DNA of 64,000 nt from Flavobacterium difficile (lineage in GTDB: Bacteria; Bacteroidota; Bacteroidia; Flavobacteriales; Flavobacteriaceae). Position numbers and translations under genes: made by a program. The notes beneath the pieces are model-generated. The model worked only from the letters and a program-made list of their open reading frames with translations. It did not search any database and had not been told where the DNA came from. Shown here piece by piece: positions 42,828 to 51,449 of the stretch. The DNA lies in contig NZ_JAAJBT010000005.1 in the NCBI RefSeq assembly GCF_011392115.1, positions 62,001 through 126,000 on the forward strand, read 5' to 3'. The number at the start of each line of letters is the position of its first letter. The first letter of the stretch is position 1.

Positions 42828-44825
42828 ATGAGGAGTATAATTAAAATAACAACTTTACTATTTTTAATGCTTTCTTGTCAAGACAAGAAAGCATTAAAAA
42901 CAAATAAGGATTTCATAACATATAAAATTAAATTAGCTACCAGTCAAAAAGAATTAAAACTAATTGAAACTGAATTAGAAAAATACAACTACGATACCAT
43001 AATTAGAAATAATCTTGATGCGATTTCTGACAAATATTACGACTTAGAGAAATTTGAAGATTATAACAGAATAAGTACTACGATTCTAAAAAAATCAAAA
43101 AAAATTAATGACACTACAGGAATAATAGAAGGACTTTGCAAAAAAGGCGCTTATTATTCAAATATGTATAGATTAGACAGTATGTATTATTACTATACAA
43201 AAGCAGAAAATTTCTCCTTAGAAACCAAAAACAAGTATCTTTTAGGCACCATATATTTAAATAAAGCTGTAATCAATCAAAATTTAAATGATTATTATAA
43301 TTCTGAAAAAAATTCTTTTGAAGCATTAAAAATTTTAAAAAACAAACACAATTACTACTTACTCTACAACGCGTTTTTAAACATTGGATATGCTTCACAT
43401 ATTCAGAATGATCCTGTTGAGGCAATAAAATATTTTAAAAAAGCGTTAGAAATAACCGACAAAATAGAGAACAAAAAAATAGTGTTATCGCTTAAAGGAC
43501 AGGTGTATTATTACTATTGTTTAGCATACAATAAAAAAAATAATTATGAAATTAGTTTAAACTACGCAAAAAAGGGCCTGATTATTGATAACTTTAAAAT
43601 AAAAGACCCTCATGTTTTTTGTAACCTAAACAACTGTCTAGGTTATTCAAAACTTAAGCTTAACGACATTAATGCAAAAAACCATTTCATTGAATCTTTA
43701 AACATAGCCAAACAAACCAATAATATTTTAGCGATAAACACCTCTAATTTATATTTGAGTGAATATTATTTAAAATATAACAACTTACAAAAAGCCTATG
43801 AATATTCTAATGATGCTTTAACAATTGCAAACGAAAATAAACTTACAGATGACAAACTAAAAACACTTTTATTATTAGCGAAAATTAGTCCCAATAAAGC
43901 CACTACTTATTTTGAAGAATATAAAACATTATCAGATAGTATCATTAATACCGAAAGGCAAACCAGAGATAAATTTGCCAGAATTGACTATGAAACAAAC
44001 GAGATTATTTCTGAAAAAGATTCCATTCAGAAAGAGAAAGAATCCATACTTCAACAGTTATGGTCCATTTCATCAATTGCTGTATTTGTAATTCTAATGA
44101 TTCTTCTGTTTTATTTCATAAAATCTAGAAACATAAAAAACAAAGAGCTTAAATTCATACAAGAACAACAAAATTCAAAAGAAGAGATTTACGATTTAAT
44201 GTTAAATCAGCAACATCATATTGAAGAAGGAAAATATCTAGAAAAAAATAGAATTTCTCAAGAATTACATGATGGTATTATGGGGAAATTAACCGCAATA
44301 AGACTTAATTTGTTTATTCTAAAGAAACGAAAAGATGAAGAAACAATTGAAAAATGTTTACCTTATATAGATGATCTTCAAAATATTGAAAAAGAAATAA
44401 GACAAATTTCTCACGACTTAAATCAAAATGTGTTTGATGACAATGTCACTTTTATTTCAATTGTTGAAAATTTATTTACAATGATTAAAGGGCATTCTGA
44501 TATTGAGTTTAAACTAAAAGTCGACGAAAGAATTGATTGGGAAATCATTAATATTAATATTAAAATAAATATTTATAGAATCATTCAAGAAGCCTTACAA
44601 AATATTGATAAATACTCTCAAGCAACAAGAGTAAATTTAAATATGAATAAAAAAGAAAATGAAATTCATATAAAAATTTCTGATAACGGAATTGGCTTTA
44701 AAATCGATACCAACAAAAAAGGAATTGGCATAGAAAATATGAAAAAAAGAATGGCTGAAATTAATGGTAAATTTATTTTAGAAAGTAAAATAAATAAAGG
44801 CACTACAATAAATTTAATATTTTAG
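42828..44825 (+). CDS. TPR-containing sensor histidine kinase (HisKA_3/NarL class), lipoprotein-type N-terminus
   Basis: I use the ATG at 42828 (665 residues) because it gives a lipoprotein-like signal, ITTLLFLMLSC (Cys17); a TTG lies 30 bp upstream. Tetratricopeptide-like helices fill about 30-390 and should be outside the cytoplasm. A transmembrane helix at about 405-428 (SISSIAVFVILMILLFYF) is followed by a coiled coil and the HisKA_3 box RISQELHDGIMGKLTAIR with His481. A HATPase_c domain follows (RIIQEALQNIDKYSQA, ISDNGIGFK, GIGIENMKKRM). It pairs with the LuxR-type regulator 33 bp downstream. The signal sensed is unknown. Confidence 0.85.
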   Translation: MRSIIKITTLLFLMLSCQDKKALKTNKDFITYKIKLATSQKELKLIETELEKYNYDTIIRNNLDAISDKYYDLEKFEDYNRISTTILKKSKKINDTTGIIEGLCKKGAYYSNMYRLDSMYYYYTKAENFSLETKNKYLLGTIYLNKAVINQNLNDYYNSEKNSFEALKILKNKHNYYLLYNAFLNIGYASHIQNDPVEAIKYFKKALEITDKIENKKIVLSLKGQVYYYYCLAYNKKNNYEISLNYAKKGLIIDNFKIKDPHVFCNLNNCLGYSKLKLNDINAKNHFIESLNIAKQTNNILAINTSNLYLSEYYLKYNNLQKAYEYSNDALTIANENKLTDDKLKTLLLLAKISPNKATTYFEEYKTLSDSIINTERQTRDKFARIDYETNEIISEKDSIQKEKESILQQLWSISSIAVFVILMILLFYFIKSRNIKNKELKFIQEQQNSKEEIYDLMLNQQHHIEEGKYLEKNRISQELHDGIMGKLTAIRLNLFILKKRKDEETIEKCLPYIDDLQNIEKEIRQISHDLNQNVFDDNVTFISIVENLFTMIKGHSDIEFKLKVDERIDWEIININIKINIYRIIQEALQNIDKYSQATRVNLNMNKKENEIHIKISDNGIGFKIDTNKKGIGIENMKKRMAEINGKFILESKINKGTTINLIF

Positions 44826-44858
44826 ATTGAACACAACATAAACTCCAAATAGAAAAAA

Positions 44859-45521
44859 ATGACTTTAAATATTTTATTAATAGATGATCATCCAGCAATT
44901 TTAAGTGGTTACCTTTCTGTTTTAAATTTCAATGAAAAAAACATTAAGCTCCTACCTACTTTTTGTCATAATTGTGAAGATGCTTATAACATCATCACAA
45001 AGCCAGAAAACGCGAATTTTTTTGACATCATTTTTGTAGACAGAAGTTTACCACCTTTTCTAAAAATGAAACTTAAATACGGAGAAGATGTAGCTATCCT
45101 TGCTCGAGAATACCAACCTAAAGCTAAAATAGTTATTCTAACAGCTCATTCTGAAGCATTTATCATATATGACATTCTATTTAAAGCAAAACCAAATGGA
45201 TTAATTATAAAAGGTGATGCCACTGGTGAAATTCTTTTAGAGGCATTTGATAGTATTCTTAACAATAAAACCTTTTATAGTGCTACAGTAACAGACAGAA
45301 TGAAAGAATTATTAGAAAGGGAAAATTATTTAGATAGCATTAACAGACAAATTATCGTTTTACTTGCTCAAGGTTTCAAAAATAAAACAATAAGCATGCA
45401 ATTAGGATTAAGCGATAGTGCGATTGAAAAAAGAAAATGTAAGATTAAAGATTTTTTCCTAATTAATAAAGGAACTGATGAAGAACTTATAATAGAAGCT
45501 AGAAAACTCGGTTTTATTTAA
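44859..45521 (+). CDS. LuxR/NarL-type response regulator
   Basis: This is a 220-residue protein. The receiver domain spans 1 to about 130, with LLIDDHPAIL (acidic pair), phospho-acceptor Asp61 in IIFVDRSLPP, a Thr in VILTAHSE and a Lys in LIIKGDA. The loop after Asp61 is longer than usual. A C-terminal helix-turn-helix of the NarL type spans about 150-205 (NRQIIVLLAQGFKNKTISMQLGLSDSAIEKRKCKI). It should dimerise on a palindromic site. The best candidate is the 15-bp site shared by four promoters around this operon. Confidence 0.88.
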   Translation: MTLNILLIDDHPAILSGYLSVLNFNEKNIKLLPTFCHNCEDAYNIITKPENANFFDIIFVDRSLPPFLKMKLKYGEDVAILAREYQPKAKIVILTAHSEAFIIYDILFKAKPNGLIIKGDATGEILLEAFDSILNNKTFYSATVTDRMKELLERENYLDSINRQIIVLLAQGFKNKTISMQLGLSDSAIEKRKCKIKDFFLINKGTDEELIIEARKLGFI

Positions 45522-45545
45522 TTAAAATACAATTTTAACAATTAT

Positions 45546-45590
45546 TACGTAAAAACCGTACTTCTTCCATTAAACTAATCTCTAAATTTG
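45546..45590 (+). promoter_or_regulatory. Regulon promoter P2 (small RNA A)
   Basis: Operator TACGTAAAAACCGTA at 45546-45560 and −7 TAAATTTG at 45583-45590 are 22 bp apart. Transcription should begin at or next to 45598, where a TTTTTATATAA block starts, identical in small RNA B. Confidence 0.6.
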
Positions 45591-45597
45591 AACTATG

Positions 45598-45668
45598 TTT
45601 TTATATAACCGGGGGGTATTATAAAAGAAAAGAAACTCGCTAACATTAAGTTGGTGGGTTTTTTTTAT
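45598..45668 (+). ncRNA. Putative small RNA A (about 70 nt)
   Basis: The predicted transcript begins with TTTTTATATAA, has a G6 run, an A-rich linker and GAAACTCG. It ends in a hairpin (AAACTCGCTAAC / GTTGGTGGGTTT, 12 pairs including G-U) followed by T8. There is no reading frame. The sequence pattern, promoter and operator recur in B at 47875. The same hairpin could also terminate transcription from the upstream kinase-regulator operon, so a pure terminator is the main alternative. Confidence 0.5.
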
Positions 45669-45785
45669 ATTCTTTTATCTTGTAATTAAATAGATATCTA
45701 GAATAGACTATAATTAAAAAAAACCGCACTAAAATAATTTTTAGTACGGTTGAACTTAATGAAATTATTATTCTTTAAAAGAATT

Positions 45786-47588
45786 TTATCTTACTTTCTC
45801 TTTTTCCAATAGTATTTCTTCTTTTAACTTTGTTGGGCCGATTGGAAGTCTTAAATTTTCAAATTCAGAATTTACATTTCCTTTTTCATCTTTACTATCA
45901 GCTCTACTTCCAACAATATGCCATGAAAAACTAACATTACTTTTGCCATTATTTAATTCTTTAACTCTAAATCCAACATTTGATTTATCAGTAACAAAAA
46001 CTCCATTACAATCACCTTCTAACTGAATAAAAACTTTTAATGGATGTTTATCGTCTATTTTCATGGAAGAAGTTAACACTTTATCTAATGATACATAAGC
46101 TTCTCCATTATTTAATTTTGCCATTCCATAATCTTCAAATAAAACTTCAGGTGCTTCTGTACAAAACATTATACGTGGTATGTTTTTTTCGTCATAAATT
46201 ATTGTTGAGGCAACTCCATTACCAATTACCTTAAAATCTGTACCACCACCACCTGATGCGTTATGATTATATTTTATTCCAGTGTAAGAATAAGAAGGCG
46301 AACTAACACCCGCTTGAAAATAACCACCATACAAAACGTTTTGAACACTTAAAATCCCGTTAGGAGAAACATTATCTTTACCTGCTAACTTTGCAAAAGC
46401 ACTTGAACCAAGAGTAGTAACGTTATTGTCGTTATCTAAAAGAAAACCTCCAGCTGCGTGACCATTATGCGTTGCTGTATTAGGATCTCCATTTCCTGTG
46501 TTTGCATAAACCCCATATCCATCTATATGTGACCCTGAAATTCCCGCACCTATATTTGGTAAAATATTTGGTGGTGTAGCACCAGAACTTGCAATAATAC
46601 TTGTTCCGGTTGCATTACCGTTCGTTGCCCAAACTGCATTCCCTTTTCCAATATTATCATCATTATTCACTGCATTTATCGCATCATTCCCTGCGCCAGA
46701 ATGTACAACTTTTATTTTTTCTGTTGCAGCACCTGGACTATTTATACCAACACTACCATCCGATCTGATTCTCATTCTTTCGTTAAAAAAAGGAGTTGTA
46801 GCCCTTCCAGTAGAAAATATAATTGACCTTGTATTATTAGCATTGGCAATATACATATCTTGTCCACTTCCAACATAACTTACATCATTTGCTCCACCAA
46901 CATTATAAGCGGTTGGAAAGTTAAATGTAGAATTATTAATTCCAATCCAAGCAAAACCTGTGGTTGCTGTTCCATTGTCTGCTGTTGCAGAATAGCCACT
47001 TTGTGCGCGAACTCCAGTACTTGTATTTTGAATATTGTATTGTAAAAAATCATTAATATTTCCGGTTCCGTTTACAACAGAATTTACAAGCGTAGTCCCA
47101 GCAGCTACGTCTAATTTAGCAACAGGATTTGAAACACCTATTCCCATATTACCAGAACTTGTAACTCTTACTTTCTCTGTGTTGTTGGTTCTTGTTACAA
47201 AATCAACGGCATCAGTAGTACCAATAAAATTGGTAGTAGCATTTGTACCCGCATTACCTATTTGTGACCACGCAGAAAGACTTCCTGTTGAAATCGGAAC
47301 CCATATCGTACCATTCCAATAATAATATCCTGGGGCTACCTGATTGGGGCCTAATGCAGAAGTAAACGTATTGTAAACTAATTCAGATACCATTGGAGTT
47401 AAAACTGTTGCCACGTTGGTGGCTGACAATGCAACTCTTGGAATTAAAAGGCCTTCTACCGAAGAAGTTATATCCAACGCTCCAGATGGATTGGTGGTTC
47501 CAATTCCAACTTGTGCATTACAAGTAACTTGTGTTAAAATTGAAAGTAACAAAGTTAAAAGTACTGATTTCAAAGTAAAGTTTTTCAT
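45786..47588 (-). CDS. Secreted repeat protein with VGIGTTNP motif and adhesin/tail-fibre-like architecture
   Basis: This is a 600-residue protein. The signal peptide ends TCNAQ (residue 26). QVGIGTTNPSGALDIT, MGIGVSNPVAKLDV and GSVGINSPGAATEKIKV are three copies of a V/MGIG-x-NP motif that is common in flavobacterial surface and fibre-like proteins. A long Gly/Asn-rich beta-helical region follows, and the C-terminal domain (about 485-585; RIMFCTEAPEVLFEDYGMAKL ... GDCNGVFVTD) recurs in such proteins. No enzymatic motif is seen, and no T9SS type A tail, so the export route is open. Its promoter carries the regulon operator (P4). Confidence 0.7.
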   Translation of the reverse strand: MKNFTLKSVLLTLLLSILTQVTCNAQVGIGTTNPSGALDITSSVEGLLIPRVALSATNVATVLTPMVSELVYNTFTSALGPNQVAPGYYYWNGTIWVPISTGSLSAWSQIGNAGTNATTNFIGTTDAVDFVTRTNNTEKVRVTSSGNMGIGVSNPVAKLDVAAGTTLVNSVVNGTGNINDFLQYNIQNTSTGVRAQSGYSATADNGTATTGFAWIGINNSTFNFPTAYNVGGANDVSYVGSGQDMYIANANNTRSIIFSTGRATTPFFNERMRIRSDGSVGINSPGAATEKIKVVHSGAGNDAINAVNNDDNIGKGNAVWATNGNATGTSIIASSGATPPNILPNIGAGISGSHIDGYGVYANTGNGDPNTATHNGHAAGGFLLDNDNNVTTLGSSAFAKLAGKDNVSPNGILSVQNVLYGGYFQAGVSSPSYSYTGIKYNHNASGGGGTDFKVIGNGVASTIIYDEKNIPRIMFCTEAPEVLFEDYGMAKLNNGEAYVSLDKVLTSSMKIDDKHPLKVFIQLEGDCNGVFVTDKSNVGFRVKELNNGKSNVSFSWHIVGSRADSKDEKGNVNSEFENLRLPIGPTKLKEEILLEKEKVR

Positions 47589-47664
47589 ATCATTTATTTT
47601 TGCAGTTTACTTTATTCTACAATCTCAAAAAGGCTTATAAATTTGAAAATTTTAGAATAATCTT

Positions 47665-47709
47665 CAAAAATAACAGATAGAAATACTTTTATATTACGGA
47701 ATATCCGTA
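47665..47709 (-). promoter_or_regulatory. Regulon promoter P4 (secreted repeat protein)
   Basis: Read on the minus strand, operator TACGGATATTCCGTA (47709-47695) is followed 22 bp later by −7 TATTTTTG (47672-47665). This is the most symmetric of the four operators. The predicted leader is about 70 nt. Confidence 0.65.
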
Positions 47710-47821
47710 GTATTTGTTAAAATTATGACGATTAAAGAACTGAAGTTATTGTTTTAATACTTAAGTTAAAACAACATATTTCAGTCATCAAACTTTTAAA
47801 AAATGAAATTTTAACATTTAT

Positions 47822-47866
47822 TACGGTATTTCCGTACATGCATATAAAAATACATGCATATATTTG
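47822..47866 (+). promoter_or_regulatory. Regulon promoter P3 (small RNA B)
   Basis: Operator TACGGTATTTCCGTA at 47822-47836 and −7 TATATTTG at 47859-47866 are 22 bp apart. Between them lies a perfect 12-bp direct repeat TACATGCATATA (47835-47846 and 47851-47862) with a 16-bp period, which overlaps both boxes. Confidence 0.65.
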
Positions 47867-47874
47867 TCATTATA

Positions 47875-47942
47875 TTTTTATATAAATTTTGGGGATTAAG
47901 TGAGAAACTCGTTGGTATTACAACCAACGAGTTTTTTTTTAT
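47875..47942 (+). ncRNA. Putative small RNA B (about 68 nt)
   Basis: The predicted transcript starts with the same TTTTTATATAA block as A. It has a G4 run and GAGAAACTCG, and ends in a perfect terminator hairpin (AAACTCGTTGGT / ACCAACGAGTTT) with T9. Both neighbouring genes are on the other strand, so it cannot be the terminator of a + strand gene. This is the strongest reason to see it as an independent transcript. Confidence 0.6.
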
Positions 47943-48021
47943 AGTAACAATTTAAAAATTAATCAATTCTTAATGGATAAAAGAGACTAACTTTAAAAGA
48001 TAAAAATAAAGTAAAAATAAT

Positions 48022-48759
48022 TTAACTTCTACCTGCTTCATTAGGATACAAGTCACGAACAACATCACTTTGCCAATATTCTTTGGTAGAAATATCCATA
48101 ATTGTTAAAGCCCCATTAAACGCAGCACCAGTATCTAAATTCCAAACCGAATTTTTTAAAAGCGGGGCCACTTTTTCTGTTTTTGAAATAGGGGTATGAC
48201 CAATATAAATCTCCGAATAAATTTTTAATCTTTTAGGATACAACTCAGAGTTGGTATCCATTTTCTCATCTAAACACAGAGCAACTTCCCAAAGTGTTCT
48301 GTCCCAATACAGTAATTTTGGAAAATACTCAAAATCAACACCATGCAAATTGGTAAATCCAGCATGAAGAAACAATCTGTTTTCGGCATCTAAATAATAA
48401 TTCTGCAAAGATTTTAAAAACTGAATGTGTGTCTGTTTTACTTCCTCAGAAACTTTTAAATAAGCATCAACAGTAGCTTTACCTCCGTGTTTAAACCACA
48501 TTTTTTCATTCAAATGCTTGTGATTATTTTCCAACCAATCTAAAAGTAATTCGTCATGATTTCCTTTAATAAAAATACAGTTTTGTTTTTTTGATAAATC
48601 TATTAAAAAGTCTAAAACTTCTGGTGATTGACTCCAACCGTCTACATAATCACCTAAAAAAATTATAGTATCATTTTCATTTATTTCAGCTCTTTCTAAA
48701 ACTTGCATCACTGCTTTTAAACCTCCGTGTATGTCGCCAATTACTAATGTTCTGTTCAT
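48022..48759 (-). CDS. Ser/Thr-phosphatase-type metallophosphoesterase (PPP family)
   Basis: This is a 245-residue protein with the PPP metal motifs VIGDIHGG, FLGDYVDGW and FIKGNHDELLLDW, followed by LFLHAGF and IGHTPIS. It resembles bacterial PrpA/PrpB- and ApaH-like serine/threonine phosphatases. Cytoplasmic. It is divergent from feoA, with the palindrome at 48811 between them. The substrate is unknown. Confidence 0.85.
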   Translation of the reverse strand: MNRTLVIGDIHGGLKAVMQVLERAEINENDTIIFLGDYVDGWSQSPEVLDFLIDLSKKQNCIFIKGNHDELLLDWLENNHKHLNEKMWFKHGGKATVDAYLKVSEEVKQTHIQFLKSLQNYYLDAENRLFLHAGFTNLHGVDFEYFPKLLYWDRTLWEVALCLDEKMDTNSELYPKRLKIYSEIYIGHTPISKTEKVAPLLKNSVWNLDTGAAFNGALTIMDISTKEYWQSDVVRDLYPNEAGRS

Positions 48760-48810
48760 TTATGTTACGTAAAATATATGGCCTAAGGTACGAATAAAAC
48801 TTCAAATGTT

Positions 48811-48832
48811 AAACCTAACAAATGTTAGGTTT
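48811..48832. promoter_or_regulatory. Perfect palindrome upstream of feoAB, probable operator
   Basis: Two perfect 10-bp arms, AAACCTAACA and TGTTAGGTTT, flank AA. The site lies 17 bp upstream of the feoA −7 box (TATCTTTG, 48850-48857). An iron-dependent regulator of the Fur or DtxR type is the natural candidate. The CAAATGTTA part recurs at 52292, upstream of the FecA-like receptor. Confidence 0.6.
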
Positions 48833-48883
48833 TTGTTTTAAGAATTACTTATCTTTGTATTTTAATTCAATCTAAATAAGTTC

Positions 48884-49123
48884 GTGAGCGATTATAATGC
48901 TTCTATGCTGAAAAAAGGGCAAAGCGCCCAAATTATCGATATTGATATTGACGAAATTCCATTGAAATTAATTGAAATGGGATGTTTGCCAGGGAACGAC
49001 ATTGAATTGATTCAAATTGCGCCAATGGGCGATCCTTTATTTTTTAATGTGAACGATGCCAAAGTAGCTATTAGAAAAAAAACAGCTTCTTTCATTTTTA
49101 TTCAATCCGACTCCATCCAATAA
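48884..49123 (+). CDS. feoA: Ferrous iron transport protein A
   Basis: This is a 79-residue SH3-like protein: LKKGQSAQIIDID, LKLIEMGCLPGNDIELIQIAPMGDPLFFNVNDAKVAIRK. The annotated start is a GTG at 48884; an ATG seven codons later (48905) is equally possible and gives the usual MLKKG beginning. FeoA assists the FeoB ferrous iron transporter. Its stop codon touches the feoB ATG. Confidence 0.88.
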   Translation: MSDYNASMLKKGQSAQIIDIDIDEIPLKLIEMGCLPGNDIELIQIAPMGDPLFFNVNDAKVAIRKKTASFIFIQSDSIQ

Positions 49124-51214
49124 ATGACTCCAAATACAATAAAAGTTGCGCTAATTGGTAATCCAAATGTTGGGAAAACATCTGTTTTTAACCAGTTAAC
49201 AGGATTAAATCAACAAGTTGGAAATTATCCTGGAATTACAGTTGATAAAAAAACTGGAATTTGTAAAATCAATCAAATTACCCGAGCAAAAATTATAGAT
49301 TTACCCGGAACCTATAGCTTAAATGCGAATTCAATTGACGAAAATGTAGTAATTGAACTGCTTTTAAATAAAAATGACGAAGACTTTCCTGATGTTGCCG
49401 TTGTGGTGACTGAAGTAGAAAACCTAAAAAGAAATTTATTACTTTTCACTCAAATAAAAGATCTTGAAATCCCAACGTTGCTTGTAATTAATATGAGTGA
49501 CAGAATGAAGCAAAAAGGGATTGAATTAGACATTCCTTTATTGGAAAAAGCTTTAAAAACGAAAATTGCTTTAATCAGTTCTCGAAAAAATATTGGAATT
49601 GATAAGATTAAAGAATTAATTTTAAACTACAAGTCACTTTCTAAAGAAGCTTGTTTAAACGCAAGTTCAATAGACGAAGAATATTTCAACCGTTTACGAA
49701 AAGCCTTTCCGAATCAATTGTTATACAAACTTTGGTTGGTTATTACACAAGATGTTAACTTCTTAAATTTAGAACGAAACGAAATTGAAAACAACTTCAC
49801 CCGTTCGCATACCGAATTAAAAAAACTACAACAAAAAGAAACTATAAAGCGCTATCAATTTATAAATGATACGTTGAAAGTAACTCAGAAAATAGACAAA
49901 TCTAAAGCCACAGATTTTCAGAGTAAATTAGACAATATTTTAACGCATAAAGTTTTTGGTTATTTAATTTTCTTTGGAATTTTATTACTCATTTTCCAAT
50001 CTATTTTCGACTGGAGTAGTATTCCAATGGATTTTATTGATACGAGTTTTTCTAAATTTAGTGCGTATACAAAAGAAAATTTACCTTCTGGAAAATTCAC
50101 CGATTTATTATCCGATGGAATCATACCAGGAATTGGTGGAATAGTAATTTTTATACCGCAAATCGCCTTTTTATTTTTATTCATTTCTGTTTTAGAAGAA
50201 AGTGGTTACATGAGCCGTGTAGTGTTTTTAATGGATAAAATCATGCGACGATTCGGATTGTCAGGAAAAAGCATTGTGCCATTAATTTCTGGAACTGCTT
50301 GTGCGATTCCGGCCATTATGAGTGCTAGAAATATCGAAAACTGGAAAGAACGCTTGATTACAATTTTAATTACGCCCTTCATCACTTGTTCGGCAAGATT
50401 ACCCGTTTACGCCATTTTAATTTCATTAATTATTCCTGAAAAACGCTTTTTAGGTTTCAGTTTACAAGGTTTAACTTTAATGGCTTTGTACTTAATGGCT
50501 TTCTTTGTTGCCATTGGATCTGCTTACATTTTAAACAAATTATTAAAACTAAAATGTAAATCGTATTTTGTTGTAGAAATGCCAAGTTATAAGGTTCCAA
50601 TGTTTAAAAACGTAGCTTTAAATGTTTTAGAAAAAACTAAAGCTTTTGTAACAGGTGCTGGAAAAATAATTTTAGCGATTTCAATTGTTTTATGGTTTTT
50701 AGGTTCACACGGTTCGGCAAATTTTGACAATGCAGAAAAAATTATTGCAGAAAAACATGAAAAACCACTGACAGAAGAAATGCGTCAAAATAAAATAAAC
50801 GCCTACAAATTAGAGAATTCTTATATAGGAATGATGGGTAAAACCATAGAACCTGTTATCAAACCATTGGGTTACGATTGGAAAATTGGAATTGCTGTAG
50901 TAAGTTCTTTCGCTGCTCGTGAAGTATTTGTAGGAACGCTTGCTACTATTTACAGCGTGGGAAGTCAGAGCGAAGAAGAAGCCACAATAAAAATGAAAAT
51001 GGCAGAAGATATTGACGAAAATGGAAATAAAATTTTCAACTTTGCTACGGGAATTTCTTTACTTCTATTTTATGCGTTTGCCATGCAATGCGTTAGCACA
51101 CTGGCAATTGTAAAAAAAGAAACCAATTCTTGGAAATGGCCTTTAATTCAATTGGTATTTATGAGTGGTTTTGCTTATGTTGTGGCATTAATTGCGTATC
51201 AAACATTAAAATAA
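49124..51214 (+). CDS. feoB: Ferrous iron transporter FeoB
   Basis: This is a 696-residue protein. The N-terminal G domain has VALIGNPNVGKTSVFNQLTG, DLPGTYSL and NMSD, with the helical GDI region up to about 250. The transmembrane part from about 275 contains the two Gate motifs (GKSIVPLISGTACAIPAIMSARNIENWKERL; AAREVFVGTLATIYSVG). It imports Fe(II) across the inner membrane. It is in operon with feoA and probably the Cys-rich protein after it. Confidence 0.95.
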   Translation: MTPNTIKVALIGNPNVGKTSVFNQLTGLNQQVGNYPGITVDKKTGICKINQITRAKIIDLPGTYSLNANSIDENVVIELLLNKNDEDFPDVAVVVTEVENLKRNLLLFTQIKDLEIPTLLVINMSDRMKQKGIELDIPLLEKALKTKIALISSRKNIGIDKIKELILNYKSLSKEACLNASSIDEEYFNRLRKAFPNQLLYKLWLVITQDVNFLNLERNEIENNFTRSHTELKKLQQKETIKRYQFINDTLKVTQKIDKSKATDFQSKLDNILTHKVFGYLIFFGILLLIFQSIFDWSSIPMDFIDTSFSKFSAYTKENLPSGKFTDLLSDGIIPGIGGIVIFIPQIAFLFLFISVLEESGYMSRVVFLMDKIMRRFGLSGKSIVPLISGTACAIPAIMSARNIENWKERLITILITPFITCSARLPVYAILISLIIPEKRFLGFSLQGLTLMALYLMAFFVAIGSAYILNKLLKLKCKSYFVVEMPSYKVPMFKNVALNVLEKTKAFVTGAGKIILAISIVLWFLGSHGSANFDNAEKIIAEKHEKPLTEEMRQNKINAYKLENSYIGMMGKTIEPVIKPLGYDWKIGIAVVSSFAAREVFVGTLATIYSVGSQSEEEATIKMKMAEDIDENGNKIFNFATGISLLLFYAFAMQCVSTLAIVKKETNSWKWPLIQLVFMSGFAYVVALIAYQTLK

Positions 51215-51285
51215 TTGGGAGTTTTATTTATAACCGAAAGAAAAATATTGAAATTGAATTTTAATATTGAAATTGATATTTTATC

Positions 51286-51408
51286 ATGATGCAAGAAATT
51301 TTAACATATATCTGTTTGGCTCTAGCGGTTGGGTTTTTAATTAAAAAATTCTTCTGGAAGAAAAAAGCAAATAAAAAAGGTTGTGGTGACCATTGTGATT
51401 GCAAATAG
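51286..51408 (+). CDS. FeoB-associated Cys-rich membrane protein (FeoC-like position), 40 residues
   Basis: Translation gives MMQEILTYICLALAVGFLIKK, then a Lys-rich stretch ending KKGCGDHCDCK. It is one transmembrane helix followed by a short cytoplasmic tail with three cysteines. This matches the small FeoB-associated Cys-rich membrane proteins that accompany feoB in Bacteroidota and Firmicutes. It lies 71 bp after feoB. Confidence 0.8.
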   Translation: MMQEILTYICLALAVGFLIKKFFWKKKANKKGCGDHCDCK

Positions 51409-51449
51409 TTTCTTAACTTAATTTTTGATTGAAAAAGATAAAATACTAT

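Larger units (their letters stand above)
47589..48021. other. Intergenic region, 433 bp, with promoters P4 and P3 and small RNA B
   Basis: In order: the leader and promoter P4 of the minus-strand secreted protein (to 47709), A+T-rich sequence, promoter P3 (47822-47866), small RNA B (47875-47942) and then 80 bp without recognised features before the phosphoesterase stop. Confidence 0.7.

Noticed and set aside
45786..47588. Phage tail fibre or prophage
   Set aside because: The VGIG-NP motifs also occur in phage fibres, but the protein has a signal peptide and no phage gene is nearby.
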